Under the pieces are notes generated by a model. The model saw only the letters and a list, made by a program, of their open reading frames with translations, searched no databases and was not told the origin of the DNA. 64,000 nucleotides of DNA from Clostridia bacterium (GTDB taxonomy: Bacteria; Bacillota; Clostridia; Oscillospirales; CAG-272): contig JAFQDK010000046.1 in assembly GCA_017399305.1 (NCBI GenBank), positions 1 through 64,000 on the forward strand. Direction: 5' to 3'. Below are positions 60,770 through 64,000 of the stretch, piece by piece. Position 1 is the first letter of the stretch. Every line of letters begins with the position of its first letter. The position numbers and the translations under genes are program-made.

Positions 60770-61714
60770 ATGTTTTGGACAGTGTTTATAATAACAGCAG
60801 CAGTGATACTTATTTTGCTTGCCGTTACTCTGTATTATATTTGCCGCAAGCTTTTTGATATGGCGCTTGTGCGCGGCAGCGATGTTGTAATCGGCGGCGA
60901 CGGTTTTGAAAAACAACTTGCGGAGTATAAAGATATGTGGGACAATGGTAAAAAGCTTTTTGACTCGCTTGATAAAGAAGAAGTCTGGATGAAGAGCTTT
61001 GACGGTCTTAATCTCCACGCTACTCTTGTAAAGAACGGCGATGGCAAAAAACTGCTTATCGAAGCGCACGGATACCGCTCAAGTCCGAAACATGATTTCA
61101 TTGCCGCTATGCCGTATTTTTATAATCACGGATTCAGCTTTCTTCTCATAGACCAGCGCGCGCATGGTGAGAGCGAAGGTGACTATATCACTTTCGGTGT
61201 GCATGAGCGCCTTGACATGCGCGACTGGGTGTATTTTGCTATGGAAAAGTTCGGTACGGATATTGATATCGTGTTGCACGGCATTTCTATGGGTGCAACA
61301 ACGGTACTTCTCGCAAGTGAACTTGACCTTCCTGAGAATGTGAAAGGAATCATTGCCGACAGCGGTTTTACATCACCTTATGAAATTTTTGCAAGGGTGC
61401 TTGACCATACCTATCATGCAAAGCCGTTCCCGATTCTGAACGTTGCAGAAGCAATGGCACAACATAAAGCAAATTTTGGATTCAAGGATGCCTCCACACT
61501 CAGCGCTATGGAAGTCAATAAATTTCCCATACTGTTCGTACATGGCGAGGATGATGACTTTGTACCGATAGAAATGTCTGAGGCGACATATAACGCTTGC
61601 AAGACCGATAAAGCTATTGTTAAAGTCAAAGGCGCGCGCCACGCATGCGGTTATCTTGTCGAAAAAGAACGGTGCGAAAAAGAGATGGATGCGTTTCTTG
61701 CAAAAATCCTTTAA
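60770..61714 (+). CDS. membrane-anchored alpha/beta hydrolase
   Basis: The product (314 aa) begins with a membrane anchor (FWTVFIITAAVILILLAVTL). The hydrolase fold follows, with LLIDQRAHGESEGDY near 130, nucleophile elbow LHGISMGATT near 170, the acidic residue in FVHGEDDDFVP near 262 and His in KGARHACGYL near 290. The family resembles YqkD/BD-FAE-like and lysophospholipase-like hydrolases; the substrate is unknown. AGGAG precedes the ATG. A very strong hairpin ends the unit. Confidence 0.85.
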   Translation: MFWTVFIITAAVILILLAVTLYYICRKLFDMALVRGSDVVIGGDGFEKQLAEYKDMWDNGKKLFDSLDKEEVWMKSFDGLNLHATLVKNGDGKKLLIEAHGYRSSPKHDFIAAMPYFYNHGFSFLLIDQRAHGESEGDYITFGVHERLDMRDWVYFAMEKFGTDIDIVLHGISMGATTVLLASELDLPENVKGIIADSGFTSPYEIFARVLDHTYHAKPFPILNVAEAMAQHKANFGFKDASTLSAMEVNKFPILFVHGEDDDFVPIEMSEATYNACKTDKAIVKVKGARHACGYLVEKERCEKEMDAFLAKIL

Positions 61715-61743
61715 AATGAAAGAACTCTTGCAAATTGATATTC

Positions 61744-61795
61744 AACTTGCAAAAACTCCCGATTTCTTATAAAAAATCGGGAGTTTTTGCAAGTT
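61744..61795. terminator. 22-bp perfect inverted repeat acting as terminator
   Basis: Arms 61744-61765 and 61774-61795 are perfectly complementary with an 8-nt loop (CTTATAAA). The core ACTCCCGATTT/AAATCGGGAGT followed by TTTTT is a standard terminator; the extra pairs with TTGCAAG lengthen it beyond the usual. Confidence 0.8.
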
Positions 61796-61800
61796 TTGCG

Positions 61801-61829
61801 TTGACTTCTTGCATCATGTTTGCTATAAT
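61801..61829 (+). promoter_or_regulatory. strong promoter of the RpiR-type gene
   Basis: TTGACT, 17 nt, TATAAT with TGC before the -10, followed about 8 nt later by the alternating GC tract. Confidence 0.85.
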
Positions 61830-61836
61830 GTGAATG

Positions 61837-61856
61837 TCGCGCGCGTGCGTGCGCGA
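61837..61856 (+). promoter_or_regulatory. GC-alternating inverted repeat at the transcription start
   Basis: TCGCGC-8 nt-GCGCGA. Positions 61838-61855 alternate pyrimidine and purine without a break (CG/TG), a Z-DNA-prone sequence. It may be an operator or leader hairpin. Confidence 0.5.
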
Positions 61857-61885
61857 AAACTTTATATAGTACAAGAGAGTGCAAT

Positions 61886-62749
61886 ATGAGAAAAGATCTT
61901 ATAAGAGAAATTGAGGAGCTTATGCCCACTTTCTCAAAGGGACAAAAGACAATTGCGAATTATCTTATCAATAATTATGATAAGGCGGCATATCTTACCG
62001 CTTCAAAACTTGGAAAAGAGGTAGGCGTATCTGAGTCTACTGTTGTTCGTTTTGCTATAGAACTCGGATTTGACGGCTATCCCGGGCTGCAGCATTCGTT
62101 GCAGGAGATCATTCGTACCAGACTTACAACCAAGCAGCGTATGGAGGTTGCCAATACTAGAATCGGCAATGGTGACATTTTGCGTAGCGTACTTGAATCT
62201 GATATTGATAATATCCGCCGTACTATGGATGAAGTCAACCATGACGATTTTAATGAAGCTGTCAAAAAGATAATCTCTGCCAAGAATATTTATATTATCG
62301 GCATGCGTTCATCAAGTGCGCTTGCAAGCTTCCTCACGCACTATTTCAGACTTATGTTTGATAATGTTCGCATGGTGCAGTCGACCAGCGGTAGCGAAGT
62401 GTTTGAGCAGATTCTGAGAATCAATGAAGACGATGTTATGATAGCCATCAGCTTTCCGCGATACAGCGCGCGACTCATCAATGCCGTTGTATACGCAAAG
62501 GAGCAGGGAACAAACATCGTTGCAGTTACAGATAGCGTGATGTCTCCTGTTGCACCGTATGCAAATCAGACACTCGTTTGCCGTAGCGATATGGCATCTA
62601 TAGTTGACTCTTTTGTTGCTCCGCTCAGTCTTCTCAATGCACTTGTTGTTGCTATTGCTAAAGAGATGCAGACAGAGCTCAGCGATGTGTTTGATAAACT
62701 CGAACGCATCTGGGATGAATATAATACTTACGCAAAGGTGCATGACTAA
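61886..62749 (+). CDS. MurR/RpiR-family transcription regulator
   Basis: The product (287 aa) has an N-terminal RpiR helix-turn-helix near 5-80 (FSKGQKTIANYLINNYDKAAY; VGVSESTVVRFAIELGF, each in part) and a SIS sugar-phosphate-binding domain near 125-250 (IYIIGMRSSSALASFLTHYF; VMIAISFPRYSARLINAV). Such regulators sense phosphosugars and control amino-sugar or other sugar genes. No sugar operon is adjacent; baiN-type and probably cmk genes follow 1 nt later. The effector is unknown. Confidence 0.92.
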   Translation: MRKDLIREIEELMPTFSKGQKTIANYLINNYDKAAYLTASKLGKEVGVSESTVVRFAIELGFDGYPGLQHSLQEIIRTRLTTKQRMEVANTRIGNGDILRSVLESDIDNIRRTMDEVNHDDFNEAVKKIISAKNIYIIGMRSSSALASFLTHYFRLMFDNVRMVQSTSGSEVFEQILRINEDDVMIAISFPRYSARLINAVVYAKEQGTNIVAVTDSVMSPVAPYANQTLVCRSDMASIVDSFVAPLSLLNALVVAIAKEMQTELSDVFDKLERIWDEYNTYAKVHD

Positions 62750-62750
62750 T

Positions 62751-63971
62751 ATGCGCATAGCTGTTATAGGCGCAGGAGCCGCCGGAATGATGGCGGCAGG
62801 TAGAGCCGCAGAGCTTGGCAGTGATGTCACACTTTTTGAAAAGAATAAATTCAGTGGTAAAAAGCTTCGCATAACCGGAAAAGGGCGTTGCAATGTCTGC
62901 AATGATTGCGATGTTAATACTGTTATTGAGAATATACCTACAAACCCGCGTTTTATGTATGCGGCACTTTCAAATTTTGAACCCGCCGATACAAAGCTGT
63001 TTTTTGAAAATTTGGGTGTCCCGCTCAAGACCGAACGCGGCAACCGCGTTTTCCCTGTATCGGATAAAGCTGAGGACATCGTAAACGCACTTAGAAATTA
63101 TACCAAGCAGCATAGCGTTCGTTATGTCAACGAAGAAGTAAAGGACGTGATGCAAAGTGGCGAAGTGTTTGTCGTCACGGCGGCTATAGCGCGTGAATTT
63201 GACAGGGTCATCGTTGCTACGGGCGGCGCGTCGTACCCATTGACAGGTTCTACCGGTGACGGATATCGTATCGCAAATAGTTTTGGCATAGACGTGACCG
63301 AACTTTCACCGTCGCTTGTTCCGCTTGAAACGATAGATCGCGAACCTGCAGAGATGCAGGGACTTTCGCTGAAAAACACGGGACTTGAAATCATTGATAC
63401 GGCGAACGGTAAATGTGTATATCGCGATTTCGGCGAGATGATGTTTACACATTATGGTGTTACAGGGCCGATGATACTCAGCGCTTCTTCGCATCTTGGC
63501 AAGGTAGAACGCGGCAGATATAAAATCTTGCTTGACCTTAAACCTGCGCTTGATGAAAAAACACTTGATGCAAGATTGCTCAGCGATTTTGCAAAGTTTG
63601 CAAACCGTGATTTTGCCAATAGTCTTTCGGCGCTTCTCCCACAGAAGATGATACCGGTTATAATTAAGCGTAGCGGTATTGATCCCACTAAAAAGGTCAA
63701 TGCCATTACAAAAGAAGAACGCCGTTCTTTGCTTATGTCGCTTAAAGAGTTTGAACTTACAATAAAACAGCCGCGCCCGATAAGTGAGGCGATAATTACA
63801 TCCGGAGGAGTTTCTGTTAAAGAAATATCCCCAAAGACTATGGAATCGAAAAAAGTCCCCGGATTATATTTTTGCGGCGAAGTAATTGATGTTGACGCAT
63901 ATACTGGCGGTTTTAACTTGCAGATTGCGTTTTCAACTGCAAGGCTTGCCGCCGAAAATGCGATATACTGA
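62751..63971 (+). CDS. NAD(P)/FAD-dependent oxidoreductase, BaiN/HI0933 family
   Basis: The product (406 aa) starts with the FAD-binding MRIAVIGAGAAGMMAAGRAA and contains KKLRITGKGRCNVCN near 40, VIVATGGASYPLTGSTGDGY near 155 and the closing GLYFCGEVIDVDAYTGGFN near 375, all standard for the family. BaiN reduces bile-acid intermediates in some Clostridia, but most members have unknown substrates. It begins 1 nt after the RpiR stop. A longer frame inside that gene is ignored. Confidence 0.92.
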   Translation: MRIAVIGAGAAGMMAAGRAAELGSDVTLFEKNKFSGKKLRITGKGRCNVCNDCDVNTVIENIPTNPRFMYAALSNFEPADTKLFFENLGVPLKTERGNRVFPVSDKAEDIVNALRNYTKQHSVRYVNEEVKDVMQSGEVFVVTAAIAREFDRVIVATGGASYPLTGSTGDGYRIANSFGIDVTELSPSLVPLETIDREPAEMQGLSLKNTGLEIIDTANGKCVYRDFGEMMFTHYGVTGPMILSASSHLGKVERGRYKILLDLKPALDEKTLDARLLSDFAKFANRDFANSLSALLPQKMIPVIIKRSGIDPTKKVNAITKEERRSLLMSLKEFELTIKQPRPISEAIITSGGVSVKEISPKTMESKKVPGLYFCGEVIDVDAYTGGFNLQIAFSTARLAAENAIY

Positions 63972-63982
63972 AAGGATTAGTT

Positions 63983-64000
63983 ATGATAGGAATTGCTATT
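63983..64000 (+). CDS. cmk: start of a probable cytidylate kinase
   Basis: ATG with AAAGGA 6-7 nt upstream reads MIGIAI before the window ends. Cytidylate kinase commonly begins MIGIAIDGPAG and often follows the BaiN/HI0933-type gene in Clostridia. Six residues only, so the call rests on context. Confidence 0.45.

Noticed and set aside
1..64000. CRISPR array
   Set aside because: No regularly spaced direct repeats or cas genes were seen on reading the window.

Overview
The window looks like one 64-kb piece of a low- to mid-GC Bacillota genome of class Clostridia, most likely a gut anaerobe of the Oscillospirales or a close relative. Supporting signs are strong GGAGG ribosome sites, sigma-A promoters of the TTGACA/TTGACT-17-TATAAT type, short 4-bp gene overlaps, a class-2 galT, a paired glgC/glgD glycogen operon, dockerin-like modules on secreted enzymes, a ZTP riboswitch on pflB, and an intergenic hairpin repeat (71-134) of a kind I associate with gut Clostridia. 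There is no rRNA operon, phage, IS transposase or CRISPR array. The placement is inferred from gene content; no search was run.

Layout. 1-13.8 kb, mostly plus strand: housekeeping (rsuA, tex, an MsmX/UgpC-type ATPase, a CPBP protease, tadA, dinB), then an envelope block with a secreted unknown protein, a 48-residue membrane peptide carrying the Na+-decarboxylase beta-subunit signature, a SpoIID/SPOR protein, a lipoprotein with a duplicated domain, and an MBOAT plus AlgX-like pair. 13.8-17.6 kb: MATE exporter, YbaK deacylase, YczE-like protein, wecB. 17.57-20.59 kb: three zinc-ribbon membrane-protein genes in a visibly AT-richer unit bounded by an exact 18-bp copy of the wecB 3' end. 20.6-25.1 kb, minus strand: a consensus promoter, ZTP riboswitch and overlapping pflB-pflA-lrgA-lrgB operon, then tRNA-Gln. 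25.3-32.7 kb: secreted sialidase-like protein with dockerin, Na+/alanine symporter, a MATE gene behind a structured leader that looks like an unassigned riboswitch, an esterase-like protein, and a GH25 lysozyme with dockerin-like tail. 32.8-38.2 kb: LarA-family protein, small unknown, glycerate kinase, galM, galT. 38.2-50.3 kb, minus strand: a complete glycogen operon (unknown gene, glgB, glgC, glgD, glgA, glgP, GH13, pncB). 50.6-64 kb: amidase lipoprotein, YtrA-type GntR/ABC operon with a palindromic operator, trmL, secA, membrane proteins, hydrolase, RpiR regulator, BaiN-type flavoprotein and the first codons of a probable cmk.

How it fits together. The cell appears to ferment sugars through pyruvate formate-lyase, stores glucose as glycogen and can re-mobilise it, uses galactose, trims host glycans and peptidoglycan outside the cell, and modifies an exported polymer. 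The best leads are the direct-repeat-bounded zinc-ribbon cassette, the ZTP-controlled link of PFL with an LrgAB-type (probable pyruvate) transporter, the unassigned leader RNA before the second MATE gene, and the small OadB-signature peptide.
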